Below, piece by piece: positions 52,333-63,307 of a stretch of DNA of 64,000 bases. How positions within the stretch are numbered: the stretch's first letter is position 1; every line of letters starts with the position of its first letter. A model generated the notes under the pieces. The model ran no database searches, was not told where the DNA came from, and saw only the letters and a program-made list of their open reading frames with translations. Where the stretch lies: positions 17,188,879 through 17,252,878 of the forward strand of contig NC_071329.1 of assembly GCF_010183535.1 (NCBI RefSeq), read 5' to 3'. The DNA is from Caenorhabditis remanei (taxonomy: Eukaryota; Nematoda; Chromadorea; Rhabditida; Rhabditidae). Both the position numbers and the translations under genes were made by a program.

Positions 52333-55300
52333 ATGCTCCTCAGGAATATCCTCTCCAAGGGGTTCAGTCTTCGAAATTCCAGCAGTTATTGTATGAGACG
52401 TAAGTCCAGAATTTTTCAGAAAAAAATTTCCGATCAAAAACTCACTAATTTCCAGCCAGTGTTGGTCTGGAACGCGATGTGGAAGATGTACTTGAGGCCG
52501 CCCATCAATTCGCTAAAAAGGAGATGTACCCGAAAATGGCAGAGTGGGATAAGCAGGTTGGGATAGTGAAAAACGGATTCTCCATGAAAATTGGCGAATT
52601 TTGATAACCATATTGACTAGGTTTGAAGCATTTAGAAATTGGACCGCGACGCGACCGCAACGCGCGCTTAAATAAAAATTTCAAAACTATCCAAATCTAG
52701 CCAATGTGGGTATCAAAACTCGCCATTTTTTGCGGTGAGTCCAAATATGTCACTCATTTTTCATTTTTTCTAAAATTGAGCCAATTTTCAGGGAGAGCTC
52801 CCAATGGATGTGCTCAAAAAGGCGGGTGAAATGGGTTTCGGAGCAATCTACTGTAGCGGGGATCACGGCGGATCCGGATTGTCGAGACTTCACGCTTCTG
52901 TGATTTTCGAGCAACTTTCGATGGGATGCGTGTCGACGGCCGCCTATATTTCGATTCATAATATGTGGGTTTTTGGATTAAATGTTGAAAAATCTGAAGA
53001 AAAAACATTGTGTCCAGAATCAGCGCAAAAAATGGCAAGTTTTGATACCCATATTGACTAGATTTGAAGCAATTGGGAATAGGACCGCAACGCACACAAA
53101 AATGAAATTTTAAAAATTCACCAAACCTAGGCAATATGGGCATCATAATTTGCCATTTTCTACGCTGAACCCTAATATGTCACTAAGTTTAGTGAATTTT
53201 GAAATTTTTGAAAAAAAAATTTGCGTGCGTTGCGGTCGCGTCGCGGTCCAATTCCCGATTGGTTCAAATCTAGTCAATATGGGTATCAAAACTCGCCAAT
53301 TTTTATGAATAATCCATTTTTATGCTCCATTTTCTAGGTGCGCCTGGATGCTGGACACCTACGGCCCTGACAAGCTGAAAGAGGATCTCCTCCCCGACAT
53401 GGCACTTTTCAATAAGCTCGGATCCTACTGTTTGACGGAACCAGATGCCGGATCAGATGCCGCTAGCATCAGAACAACGGCCACCAAGAAGGGTGACTAC
53501 TATGTGGTCAATGGATCGAAGGCGTTCATCAGTGGAGCAGGCACTTCTGATAAGTAGGTCTTTTATTTTGTAGATCAAAATTTGAAACAGTCTGGGTGGG
53601 TACAGTACCATCAGTACCTTGTGCGAAAAATCTTTTTTTGGTAATCGCTTCAAACCTAGTCAATATGGGTATCAAAACTTGCCAATTTTTATGGAGGATC
53701 CGTTTTTTACTATCCCAGTCTGCTTATCCCAACCTGCTTATTTTTCTCGAAAGTTTTAGACCGAAAAAAACCGTATAATTCAAAAAAAGTTCCAAAAACG
53801 GTGTCAAAAATTAGTTTTTCGGAGACAAGAATTTTGAATTTGTGTGAAAACTATAAGCATTCCAAGGGCAGACCCTCAGAAACCTGTTTTTGAGTACAAA
53901 ATGAGAAAAAATTCCATTAAAAAAAATGAAAAAAACCCTATTTTTATTATTTAATTTTTTTTAAATTTCAGCAATAATGACCAAAATTTTTCAAACGGTT
54001 TTTTTTTCGAAAAATATCTGAAAATTTTTCGCCGTAAAGTTTTTCGAAAAACCAGCAAAAAAATTTTCTGACCCCAAAAAGTTCCAAGATATACAATGGT
54101 ATGTATGTACAATTTTGGTCTTTTCGAAAAGTTGAAAATATGAGAATTTTTAGATTTTTCCTTTTTTCTTTTCTAATAGATCATGTCTAGACCTTCATTT
54201 TTGTAGTTGACAACTTTCCGATATCTCCGCCCACTTTTGAGATATGCGCCTTTAAATTCCCTAGCTTCTCTGCGTCTCCCACTTTCTCACCAGGAGTTGG
54301 CTATCTTTAAAGGAGCATATCTCGAAAGTGGGCGGAGCTTTCAAAAAGTTGTCAACTACAGAAATGGAGCTCGGCCTTTGTTCTGTATGATCCATCAAAA
54401 ATTTCACTTGGTACAATAACCAGTGATACTGTAACACACTTTCAAATTTGGATATTTTCGACTGAAATTTTCCTTTCCAGTAGAAAATACCGATTTTTGG
54501 GAAAGTATCATAGGATTACCGATCTTCGCAGAAATTTCAAAATTATGGAACATATAGATCACAAATAGAGCTTTACTTTTGCAGTTGACAAATTTTTTGT
54601 ACGTACACTCCCTGATGAGTTATAGCGGAATACACATTTTTCTCTTCCAGTTATTTCGTAATGATGCGACAAGACGGCGCTGCTCCAGGAGCCAAAGGAA
54701 TCTTCTGCTTGATGATTGAAAATGGAACCGAGGGATTCAGTTTCGGAAAGAAGGAGGATAAACTCGGATGGAATTCTCAGCCAACGAGGATTTTGACGTT
54801 TGAGGACTGTAAAGTCCCAATTACCAATCAAATTGGAAAAGACGGATTCGGTTTCAACATCGCAATGGCTGGACTCAACGGAGGACGTGTCAACATTGCC
54901 AGTTGCTCACTTGGAGCAGCTCAGAGGAGTTTGGACTTGGCGATTGAGCATTTGAAATGTAGGAAACAGTTTGGAAAGACACTCTCCGATTTCCAGTATA
55001 ATCAGTTCAAATTGGCGGAATTGGCAACAAAGTTGTATACTAGTAGGTAAGGAGATGTGAAAAATCTGAAAACCTCATTTGAATTTTTCTCTGAATTCCA
55101 GACTGATCGTCCGAAATGCCGCTGAGCAACTCGACAATGATCTCCCGGAGAAAGTGACACTTTGTGCGATGGCTAAGCTGTATGCCACGGATAATTGTTT
55201 TGATGTAAGTGTAAAATTTGAAAATGGCTGAGTGGGATAAGTTGGGATAGTCAAAAACGGATTCTCCATGAAATTTGGCGAGTTTTGATACCCATATTGG

Positions 55301-56099
55301 CTAGGTTTGAAACAACTGGGAATCGGACCGCGACGCGACCGCGACGCGACCGCAACGCACACTAAAATAAAAATTTCAAAATTCACCAAACCTATATGGG
55401 TATCAAAACTCGCCGATTCCAACTATGCTATTCATTTTTTAATTTTCTGGTTCCCCGGACGCACACCAAAATTTTCAAAGTTAAAAAAAAACTTTTTGCA
55501 ATTAAGGTTCCTAGGTCGACGAAAATTATACAAAAATGCAGATCTCATCAAGTTCTATGTTTGTGACTTACTACAGACTGGATGGCTATTCGTTAATGTG
55601 CCGCGAGCCGATAAAAAGCGTCAAAAAATTAATTTTCAAAATTTCTTGGAAACCTGAGATTCTACACTCAAATAGTTTCTATTTCTGAATTCACCTCGTT
55701 TCAAGCTTTCAGAAAAGTACCCACAAGCCTAGATTCCGTTCATTTTGGGTCTCACAACAAAACCTCCGGGTTACTGTAGTTTTCGTGGCGAGACCCAAAT
55801 CGCTTAGAATATAGGCTTGTGGGTACTTTTCTAAACCGTCTCAACGAGCTGAATTTGAAAATGATTATGAAATTCTCGAAAATTCAAAGAGCTGGCCTAT
55901 CCTACAAATCTCTTCCCAATTCCAGGTCGTCAACGGAGCCCTCCAAATGTTCGGTGGCTACGGATTCCTGAAAGACTACCCAATCCAACAATACCTCCGT
56001 GACATCCGCGTCCATCAGATCCTCGAAGGAACGAATGAGATGATGAGGCTACTCATCAGCAGAGACCTCCTCACCAAGGATATCTTCTGGAGCTCTTAA
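52333..56099 (+). CDS. acdh-9: Isobutyryl-CoA dehydrogenase, mitochondrial (ACAD8-like, 409 aa)
   Basis: Seven exons: 52333-52399, 52456-52556, 52792-52964, 53338-53553, 54651-55046, 55102-55204 and 55926-56099 (1230 nt, 409 residues; vertebrate ACAD8 is about 415). The N-terminus [19 protein letters not shown] is Arg/Ser-rich without acids, a mitochondrial import signal. Acyl-CoA dehydrogenase motifs in order: [19 protein letters not shown] (flavin/substrate loop), [78 protein letters not shown] and [12 protein letters not shown] with the catalytic-base Glu. [14 protein letters not shown] and ILEG(T/S)NE are characteristic of ACAD8. The enzyme uses FAD to oxidise isobutyryl-CoA to methacrylyl-CoA in valine breakdown, passing electrons to ETF. 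The C. elegans symbol acdh-9 for the ACAD8 orthologue is from memory. Introns 2, 3, 4 and 6 are swollen by repeats. Confidence 0.9.
52560..53335. repeat. Intronic repeat of the ACAD8-like gene
   Basis: A block with GATAGTGAAAAACGGATTCTCC, GATA(A/C)CCATATTGACTAGG and GGACCGCGACGCGACCGCAA occurs in introns 2 (52560-52740), 3 (53035-53335, as an inverted pair), 4 (53640-53720) and 6 (55230-55430). It is found nowhere else in the window. Confidence 0.6.
53554..54650. repeat. Intron 4 of the ACAD8-like gene with inserted palindrome
   Basis: 54205-54362 is a palindrome: GTTGACAACTTTCCGATATC facing AAAAAGTTGTCAACTAC, and CCGCCCACTTTTGAGATATG facing CATATCTCGAAAGTGGGCGG. The rest is T-rich filler plus family-A-like ends at 54420-54620. 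Confidence 0.5.
55205..55925. repeat. Intron 6 of the ACAD8-like gene with repeats
   Basis: Contains the GATAGT...GCGACGCGACCGC block, a fragment of the GC-rich CATACTTG MITE (55520-55610) and a palindrome at 55712-55832 (AGAAAAGTACCCACAAGCCT and its complement). Confidence 0.55.
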
Positions 56100-56229
56100 A
56101 TGAATTCACGTTTTATCATGACTTTACTCATTTTTTGCCGCCATTCTTTGATGCATTTTTAAATTTGAATTATTTGGTTTGCTAGGAATGGGTTTTTCTT
56201 TCATTATTTTGGTGCATTTTCTGTAACAA

Positions 56230-56570
56230 ATGTCGACTAGAAGTATATGAAACAATTCGTTTTATTGAAAAACAAAGTTCTTACAGGGGTGTTGAAAGGT
56301 ATAGGTGATAAGGAATAGGAGAAATAGCTGATAAGAAATAAGACTGAGGAAATCGAAGAAAAGGAAAATAAGATTGAGGAAGAAGTGGAGTATAATCAGA
56401 AACAAACTGTCGAAATAGTGGTAAACACACTTTGATTACACCACTCGCCGACTTCATTTCTATCAACGAGTCGTCTTTTCGACTGACAAATATATTTGAA
56501 TATAGTTCTCTTTGTACAATCATTTTGTTTCCCGAATACCTTTTATCTAAAGGATCTCTAGCCAATATTG
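56230..56570 (-). repeat. Conserved inter-gene block of the MATH-BTB array, copy 1
   Basis: A block repeated at 59600-59860 and 62190-62500, before each of the three array genes. On the minus strand, copies 1 and 2 share an open frame: RELYSNIFVSRKDDSLIEMK then SASGVIKVCLPLFRQFVSDY in copy 1, RELYSNIIVSRKDDSLIEMK then STSGIIKMCLPLFQQLVSDF in copy 2. Copy 3 has insertions and no frame. It may be a short gene fragment carried along by duplication; no product assigned. Confidence 0.4.
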
Positions 56571-56579
56571 ACTAGAGCC

Positions 56580-57027
56580 TGCCAAAACGTCATCATATTT
56601 TGTCTTTTTCAGTTGAAAATGCTCAACTTTGAGAGTGCGTCATGGTAAAACTAACTGTCCCACAAAATAACTTTATTTTGGATTGGACAGACGAAGAGTA
56701 GTTCTTTATTTTTGTAGTTGAAAACTTTTTTGTACGGATGTTCTCTAGAGAGTTATGGTCATATTAAATGGATAGCTCAAAAATCTCACTATTTTCACTG
56801 AAATGGGTCAATTTGCGGGAAGAAATTACTTTATCGAGATGTAACTCTCTAGGGAGTGTCCGTACAAAAAAGTTGTCAACTACAAAAATAAAGCACTACT
56901 CTTGGTCTGTCTAATCCAATAAAAAGTTATTCTGTGGAACAGTTAGTTCTACCATTACGCACTCTCAAAGTTGAGCATTTTCAGCTGAAAAAGGGAAAAT
57001 ATGATATCTTTTTGGCCGGTACTGTAA
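56580..57027. repeat. MITE family A, complete
   Basis: Ends AAAACGTCATCATATTTTG and CAAAAT...GATATCTTTTTGGCCGGTACTGTA; inverted TTTTTGTAGTTGAAAACTTTTTTGTACGG blocks (shortened here) around the centre. Confidence 0.65.
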
Positions 57028-57304
57028 GTGAATGAGCTTGCAAGTGTCTTGATGGTCAGTTTTATATGCTAATCAAAATTATGGCAATTTAAATTTAAGA
57101 CAGTCCTGGACTAGAATCCATCAACAATGCCTATCGTGATATCTCGCATCAAAAAGTGACAAAAATGACATGATGGCCCAGTTGACGGATCCTAGGCCAG
57201 GACTGTCTGCTTTTCTGATTGCCATAACATCGTGATCCCTTGCATGAATAACACTTATTTTTGTTAGTTTCAGCTGTATTTGGTGATTTTGCAACTATCA
57301 TAAC

Positions 57305-59054
57305 ATGTCCAAAAAAATGAGCGATGGAAAGGAAGAGGCAAGTTGATTGAAAATCTGACTTTTATAAAACACATGTGGAGTCTGGGAACTGGAGCCGCGA
57401 AAAAACGCGCCGTAGGCGCGCAAGGCTTACTAGCTAGTATATATATAGGTATATCTATCTGCCAGTCCAGACAACGCCAACTTGTTTTTCATATATAAGA
57501 ATGATATTCATACAGTTTATTCTATATTTTCAATTTCAGAAAAAGATCAATAATACTCTTTCCGAATGGACAATCGAAAAATTTCTCGATATGCGCAAAG
57601 AGGTTCTGGATAAACAGAAAGATCTTGAAAAGTCGAATTCCGAAATTGTTGAGAAAATTGAGAAACTGTCGAAGGAACAACAAAAGAAGTTTGATTTGAT
57701 TCAATCGAAACTGGATAAAATAATTGAAACACTGAAACCAGAAGTATCGTCAAAAATAGAAGAGAACAAAGATTCTGCTATTCTCACGGCTCCTGTCGAT
57801 TCTACTCAGGGTTTTCAGAAAACCGAAGAAATGGCGCCGACATTTGGAAAATATTTTGTGTTGAAGCATACATTCAACAATGTTTCTAACTTCGAAAATA
57901 ACAAATATTATTCCAGTGAGGAGGAAGAACATTTTGGTATTATATGGTGAGAATCGAAGTTGAACGAAGCTCATTAAATTACATTGTTTACAGGAAAATT
58001 AATGTGAAACGGTGCGATGGATTTTTCTCATACTTTCTCTTCTATTTATTACTTAATAACACAGAGAAAAACTGGGAAATTGAAGCTGAATTGGAACCAA
58101 AATTAGTGTCCATTAGCTCCAGCGGAAAAAAAGAAAAAAGAAGAAAGAAGAGTTCTGATTTTTTCCAAAGTGACCCTATGAAATCTTCATGGCGGTGTTT
58201 AAAAGTCATCGAATGTGACGAATTCGAAAACGATTTTCTTGTTGATGACTGTTTCTGTGCTGAAATTGCTATGAAATTGAAAAGAATGACAGGAATTTAC
58301 AAAGAGAACTTGAGAAGTTTCGACGAAACAAAGGAAGAAAGCTCGGATGTTGTTCTAATCGTCGATGATGAAAAGTTTTTTGTTTCCAAGTTGGTAAGTA
58401 GCTAGTGGATGTAAGCATTTCGGAATATCCTACAGTACCGCCTGAAAATTTATCTACTTTGGGTGTTTTCAGTGGAAAATGACCAATTTTGAGTATGCCA
58501 TGGTAACACTGATAGTCCTATTAAGTAGATTTTAATGAATTATACAGATCAAAGGTAGATCTTCATTTCAGTTGGTCATTTTGTAAATCAGTCCCGCACG
58601 TTCAATTGTAAAATGTATCTACAGAAGTTCATTCTTTTAGTACCTTGCCCATTCTCCATACTTCAAGAATTTGTTCATGGGAAAATTCAGCGAATCGAAG
58701 AAATCTGAGATCAAACTATCTGGAATCGATGCGGACGATTTTCAGAAGTACCTTGAAGTTCTTTATGGAGAACAGGCGATTGATGGTAATAGTGTTTGAA
58801 TTTTTTCAGTTTTATAGTTACAATATTATATTCAGAATTCAATGTCGAAGGAATTCTCATAGTGGCTAACAAGTACGATAGCAGTCTGGTCATTGAGAAA
58901 TGCGAGAACTTTCTACAAAAGGAATCGAAAAAGACACTGAAGACGAAGTTGCAACTGTCTAAGCGATACAATTTGGATGCACTCAGAGTACTTTCACATT
59001 ACCAAACTACCGTAAATATTTTATTTTCAGAAACAATGTCTCGAGGAAATTTAA
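57305..59054 (+). CDS. MATH-BTB protein with N-terminal coiled coil, array gene A (386 aa)
   Basis: Exons 57305-57337, 57540-57946, 57994-58393, 58641-58785, 58836-58987 and 59031-59054 sum to 1161 nt. The first intron begins GC (GAG|GCAAGT), as in gene B. Residues ~15-80 form a coiled coil (TLSEWTIEKFLDMRKEVLDK, IEKLSKEQQKKFDLIQSKLD). MATH domain: FVLKHTFNNVSNFENNKYYS, EEEHFGIIWKINVKRCDGFF, NWEIEAELEPK, MTGIYKENLRSFDET. BTB: DVVLIVDDEKFFVSKLYLAH, SPYFKNLFMGKFSESKKSEI, LSGIDADDFQKYLEVLYGEQ. BACK-like tail: EGILIVANKYDSSLVIEKCE. The last exon reads KQCLEEI and stops, where gene B continues for another 38 residues, so the C-terminus is cut by a point change. A worn family A MITE sits in intron 3 (58432-58570). 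Presumed CUL3 adaptor. Confidence 0.82.
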
Positions 59055-60001
59055 TGAGTGGCTGATATTCGAGGCTAATTCTCATTTGGTATGAGATCAT
59101 TTTCTCTTGCTCAATTATGTAGTTGTTTTTCTTACAATGGAACCTTTTAAGTGGTGCGAACTGTTAAAAAAAAACTAGCCGTATAGGGCGAAATAGGGAC
59201 TTTCGAAGACTATGTTTCAGTTTTTAAAAAACTGTATGGTTAGTTCCTTTTTTGAACAATTCCTACCACTTAAAACGTTCTTAGTTGCTATATTGTCTCT
59301 TTTCCTAAATGAAGTGTCTCTTTTGCAATGAAAATGGTATTCCCTCGCTGACTCACATGCTATTATCTCAGCTGCTATAACCGGACTCATATGATGTGAA
59401 ATACTCTTTTGCTGTAAAAAACGGAAAATACACATATTGGGAGCTGCTCAGACTGAAAACTACACATAGTTCCCTGAATGAAGCTATAATTCCAAAAAGA
59501 AATCAGTAAAAATGTGAATTTAGAACGACGAGTTCTCACTGGAAACCTCCACGACCACTTCTAAAGTACATAACTTTCATGACATTGTCTCTGTCTGTTT
59601 TCTGTCAGCTTGGAGTTGAATTGGTGATAAGGAGTGTTAAAAATAACTGATAAAACTGGGGAAAAAGAAGAAAAGGCGAATAAGAGTAAGGAAGAAATAG
59701 AGAAAAATCAGAAACCAACTGTTGAAATAGTGGTAAACACATTTTGATTATACCACTTGTCGACTTCATTTCTATCAACGAGTCGTCTTTTCGACTGACA
59801 ATTATATTTGAATACAGTTCTCTTTTTAACTTTATTTTGCTCTTCAAATAAACTTTATTCTAGAAAATCTGTAGCAATATAATACTTACTAAAAATTCTG
59901 AAACAATTGTTTCCTAACCGACTTCGACATGACCCCCTGACACTTACATCTGTTTCAGTTGTATTTGGTGACTTCACAACTATCATAACTTGTTCAGAAA
60001 A
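59055..60001. other. Intergenic in the MATH-BTB array
   Basis: 59055-59120 is the decayed 3' end of gene A's last exon. 59600-59860 is copy 2 of the conserved inter-gene block. The remainder shows nothing. Confidence 0.5.
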
Positions 60002-61757
60002 ATGAGCAATGCAAATGATGAGGCAAGTAGATTGAATATATATTAATTCAGTTGTTAGCAGAGCAATTTCGTTACAACTGCGCCCCGCCGCAAACGAGAG
60101 AGTATCGGAGAGACACAGAGTTTTTTTCTGGCGTGAAACAAATTTTCACAATTTTTGATATATTTTCACGAGCTTTAATTAAAAATTTGCCAATTTCCGA
60201 GAGAAAATTGTGCAAAAATAGATTTAAAAATGGTGAAAATCTGTTTCGCGCCAGAAAAAAAAACTCTGCGTCTTTTGCCGATACTCTCTCGTTTGCAAAG
60301 GGAGCGCAGTTGTAAGAAGGCATGGGCTGCTAATATTATATATTTTTTAGTTTCAGAAGGAGTTTGAAAACTCGAATTTGGAAACTGTTGAAAAGTTCAA
60401 GTCATGTGATGAGAAAATTGAGATCCTGTCAAAGAAGTTAGATTCTATTCAATTGGAACTAATTGAAATCAATCAGAAACTGAAACCAGAGGTATCGTCA
60501 AAAATGGAAGAGAATGATGATTCGTCAGATACCATGACTTTTGTCAATCCAACTCAGGAAGAGGTTAGTACTATGTTCTTTCTAAACACCAGAACTTAAA
60601 TTTTCAGGAAAACGAGGAAATGATTTCGACATCTGGAAAATACTTTGTGTTGAAGCATACATTCAACAACGTTTCTAGCTTCGAAAATGAAAAATGTTAT
60701 TCCAATGAAAAGGAAGAACATTTTGGTGTTCCATGGTATGAACCGAAGTTAAATGAAGCTCATTATATTAAATTCTTTACAGGAAAATCAGTGTGGAACG
60801 GTGTGATGGATTTCTCACATTATATCTCTGTAACGAATTATATAAAAAATCTGAGAAAAAATGGGAAATTGAAGTTGAAAAAGAAATGAAAATAGTGTAC
60901 CCTAGCTCCAGAGGAAAGAAAGAAAAAAGAGGAGGGAATAGTTGTTTTGTTTTCAAAAATGACGATGATTTCGATGGATGGGGAGATTCAGAATTTATGG
61001 AATGGAACGAACTGGAGAAGGATTTCGTTGTTGATGACTGTTTCTGTGTTGAAATTGCTGTAAAAGTGAGAAAGATGACAGGCGTTTACACAGAGAATCT
61101 GAGGAGTTTTGATGAAACAATGGAAGAACTTTCGGATGTCGTTCTAATCGTTGATGATGAAAAGTTTTATGTTTCCAAATTGGTAAGTAGTGAGTATGTG
61201 TCATGCATCTACAGAAGTTCATACTTTTCAGTACCTCGCCACGCATTCTCCATATTTCAAGACTTTGTTTTTGGGAAACTTCAACGAATCAAAGAAAACT
61301 GAGATCAAACTGTCTGGAATCGATGCGGATGATTTTCAGAACTATCTTGAAGTTCTTTATGGAGAAAATGCGATCAATAGTAACATTGTCTCAATTTTGT
61401 TAAGCTTTAAAGTAACAATATTCAGAATTCACTGTCGAAGGAATCCTCATGGTGGCTGACATGTACGATACCCGTCTGGTAATTCAAAAATGCGAGAACT
61501 ATTTAAAGAAGACATTGAAAAAGAATCTGAAGATAAAATTGCAACTGTCAACTCAATACAACTTGTCCTCGCTCAAAGTGATTCCGCCTTACCAAACTAT
61601 TTAAATATTTTATTTTCAGAAACAATGTCTCGAGGAGATCAAGTCAGTAGCTGATATTCAATCACTTATTCCCGGAGATATTCACGATTTGGACCCATCG
61701 GTTATGGCGGAGTTATTTCAAAAATCACTTTCCCTTCATAATACTAATGAAATATGA
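60002..61757 (+). CDS. MATH-BTB protein with N-terminal coiled coil, array gene B (397 aa)
   Basis: Exons 60002-60022, 60357-60563, 60608-60735, 60783-61182, 61232-61379, 61426-61577 and 61620-61757 sum to 1194 nt. It is the complete member of the array. The first intron starts GC (GAG|GCAAGT) and contains a palindromic MITE. Coiled coil at ~15-55 (KFKSCDEKIEILSKKLDSIQ). MATH: FVLKHTFNNVSSFENEKCYS, EKEEHFGVPWKISVERCDGF, KKWEIEVEKEMK, MEWNELEKDFVVDDCFCVEI, MTGVYTENLRSFDET. BTB: DVVLIVDDEKFYVSKLYLAT, HSPYFKTLFLGNFNESKKTE, LSGIDADDFQNYLEVLYGEN. Tail: EGILMVADMYDTRLVIQKCE, KQCLEEIKSVADIQSLIPGD, LDPSVMAELFQKSLSL. The 400-nt and 152-nt exons equal those of gene A. An extra intron splits the exon that is single in gene A. 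Role by family: substrate adaptor for a CUL3 ubiquitin ligase. Confidence 0.87.
60068..60318. repeat. MITE inside intron 1 of array gene B
   Basis: Inverted ends TTACAACTGCGCCCC and GGAGCGCAGTTGTAA. CGAGAGAGTATCGG faces CCGATACTCTCTCG, and CTGGCGTGAAACAAATTTTC faces its complement. The ends resemble the CAACTGCGCTC MITE family. Confidence 0.65.
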
Positions 61758-62594
61758 ACCAAAAACTTTACTCTTTGCCTATAATTAACTCTGCGGCAGT
61801 CTCTCCAGCTTCTGTTATTTTCAACACAGTTTCCGACCCACTTCTTACATCTCATCTTTTTCCTCCCTTTTTCCCATATTTTTCCCCGTTCTCACAGCAG
61901 CAAAGCCGACGGTTTGATCCACTTTGATTGTTTAGCTCGATTTGGCACCTTATTTCTTCCTTTTTTTCTACTGTTCACAATTTCTCTCCTATTCCTTCAT
62001 ATCTTAAGTCTGAAAGAGAAACAACTAGTGAACTGTTCAACTCCAATGATTCTGATCACAAAGACTACAAACTACAAACTTTCAGGAGCTGCTTATGCTG
62101 AAGGCTACAATTCCAAACTGTGCTCAGTTTATGGAAACTTAAACATCAGTAGACAATCAATGGGTTCTGTCAATTCATTTCATGTCGTTGGTTCGGCCGG
62201 TTTTCTGTTAGCGTGGAGTTGAATAGGTGATAAGGAGTGAGAGAATTAGCTGATAAAACTGGGAAAAGAAGAAAAAAGGCGATGAAGAGTGAGGAATAAG
62301 TAGATTATAATCTGAATTAAACCGTCGAAATAGTGGTAAACACACTTTGATTACACCACTTGTCGACTTCATCTCTATCAATGAGTATACACTTCATCTC
62401 TATCAAATGAGTATCAATGAGACTACTCTTCGGCTCACAGTTATATTCGAATACAGTTTTCTATTTAACTTTATTTTGCTCTTCGAATAAATTTTCTTCT
62501 ATAGAATCTCTAGAAATCTAATGCATGGGACTAGATGATTAAATTTTCGAATTTCAATATATTCATAAAGTTAATTCTATATTTTCAATTTCAG
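61758..62594. other. Intergenic in the MATH-BTB array
   Basis: 61758-61900 is the 3' region of gene B. 62190-62500 is copy 3 of the inter-gene block, with an internal ACTTCATCTCTATCAA duplication. No first exon for array gene C (an ATG followed by GAG|GCAAGT) could be found. The ORF at 61914-62222 is hydrophobic by composition only. Confidence 0.5.
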
Positions 62595-63307
62595 AGAGGC
62601 ATGAATGATACTCTGTCCGAATGGACAATCGAAAAAGTTCTCGATATGCGCAAAGAGATTCTGGATAAACAGAAGGATATTGAAAAGTCGAATTTGGAAA
62701 TTGTTGAGATGCTCAAGTTATGCGATGAGAAAATTGAGAAACTGTCAAATCAACAACAGGAAAAATTTGATTCAATTCAAACAAAACTGGATAAAATCGT
62801 TGAGATCTTAAAACCGGAAGTATCGTCGGAAGTTGTCGAGGACAACAATTCTGCATATCCGACGGCTCATGTCAATTCTACTCAGAATCTAGTAAAAAAC
62901 GAGGAAATGATTTCGACATTTGGAAAATACTTTGTGTTGAAGCATAAATTCACCAACGTTTCTAGACTCACAACAAAACAATGGTTGCGAAGAACATTTT
63001 GGTGTTGAATGGTGTGAATTGAAGTTAATCCAAGCACATTAAATTGAATTCTTTACAGGAGAACTATTATGGAACGGCGCGATGGATTTCTCTCATTCTT
63101 TCTCTTTTACTTTTCACTTAATAACACAGAGAAAAACTGGGAAATTGAAGTCGAATTCGAACCGAAATTAGTGTTCCTTAGCTCCAGTGGAAAAAAAGAA
63201 CAAAGAAAAAAAAAGAGTTCCATTGTTTTCCAAAGTGACCCTATAAAATATGGTTTATGGCGGTGTTTAAAAAACATTCAATGGAACGAACTGGAAAACG
63301 ATCCCGT
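62595..63307 (+). pseudogene. MATH-BTB array gene C, frameshifted and split by an LTR element
   Basis: The exon at 62595 onward reads NDTLSEWTIEKVLDMRKEIL, ILDKQKDIEKSNLEIVEMLK, FDSIQTKLDKIVEILKPEVS and FVLKHKFTNVS. Then one base is out of phase: the expected CEEHFGVEW appears only in the next frame (62975-63011). The next exon (from 63059) reads WRTIMERRDGFLSFFLFYFS, NNTEKNWEIEVEFEPKLVFL, CLKNIQWNELENDPV and is cut at 63307. There an LTR begins in the middle of the MATH domain, where gene A continues ENDFLVDDCFCAEI. The first coding exon is not found either. Three independent lesions make it a pseudogene. Confidence 0.75.
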
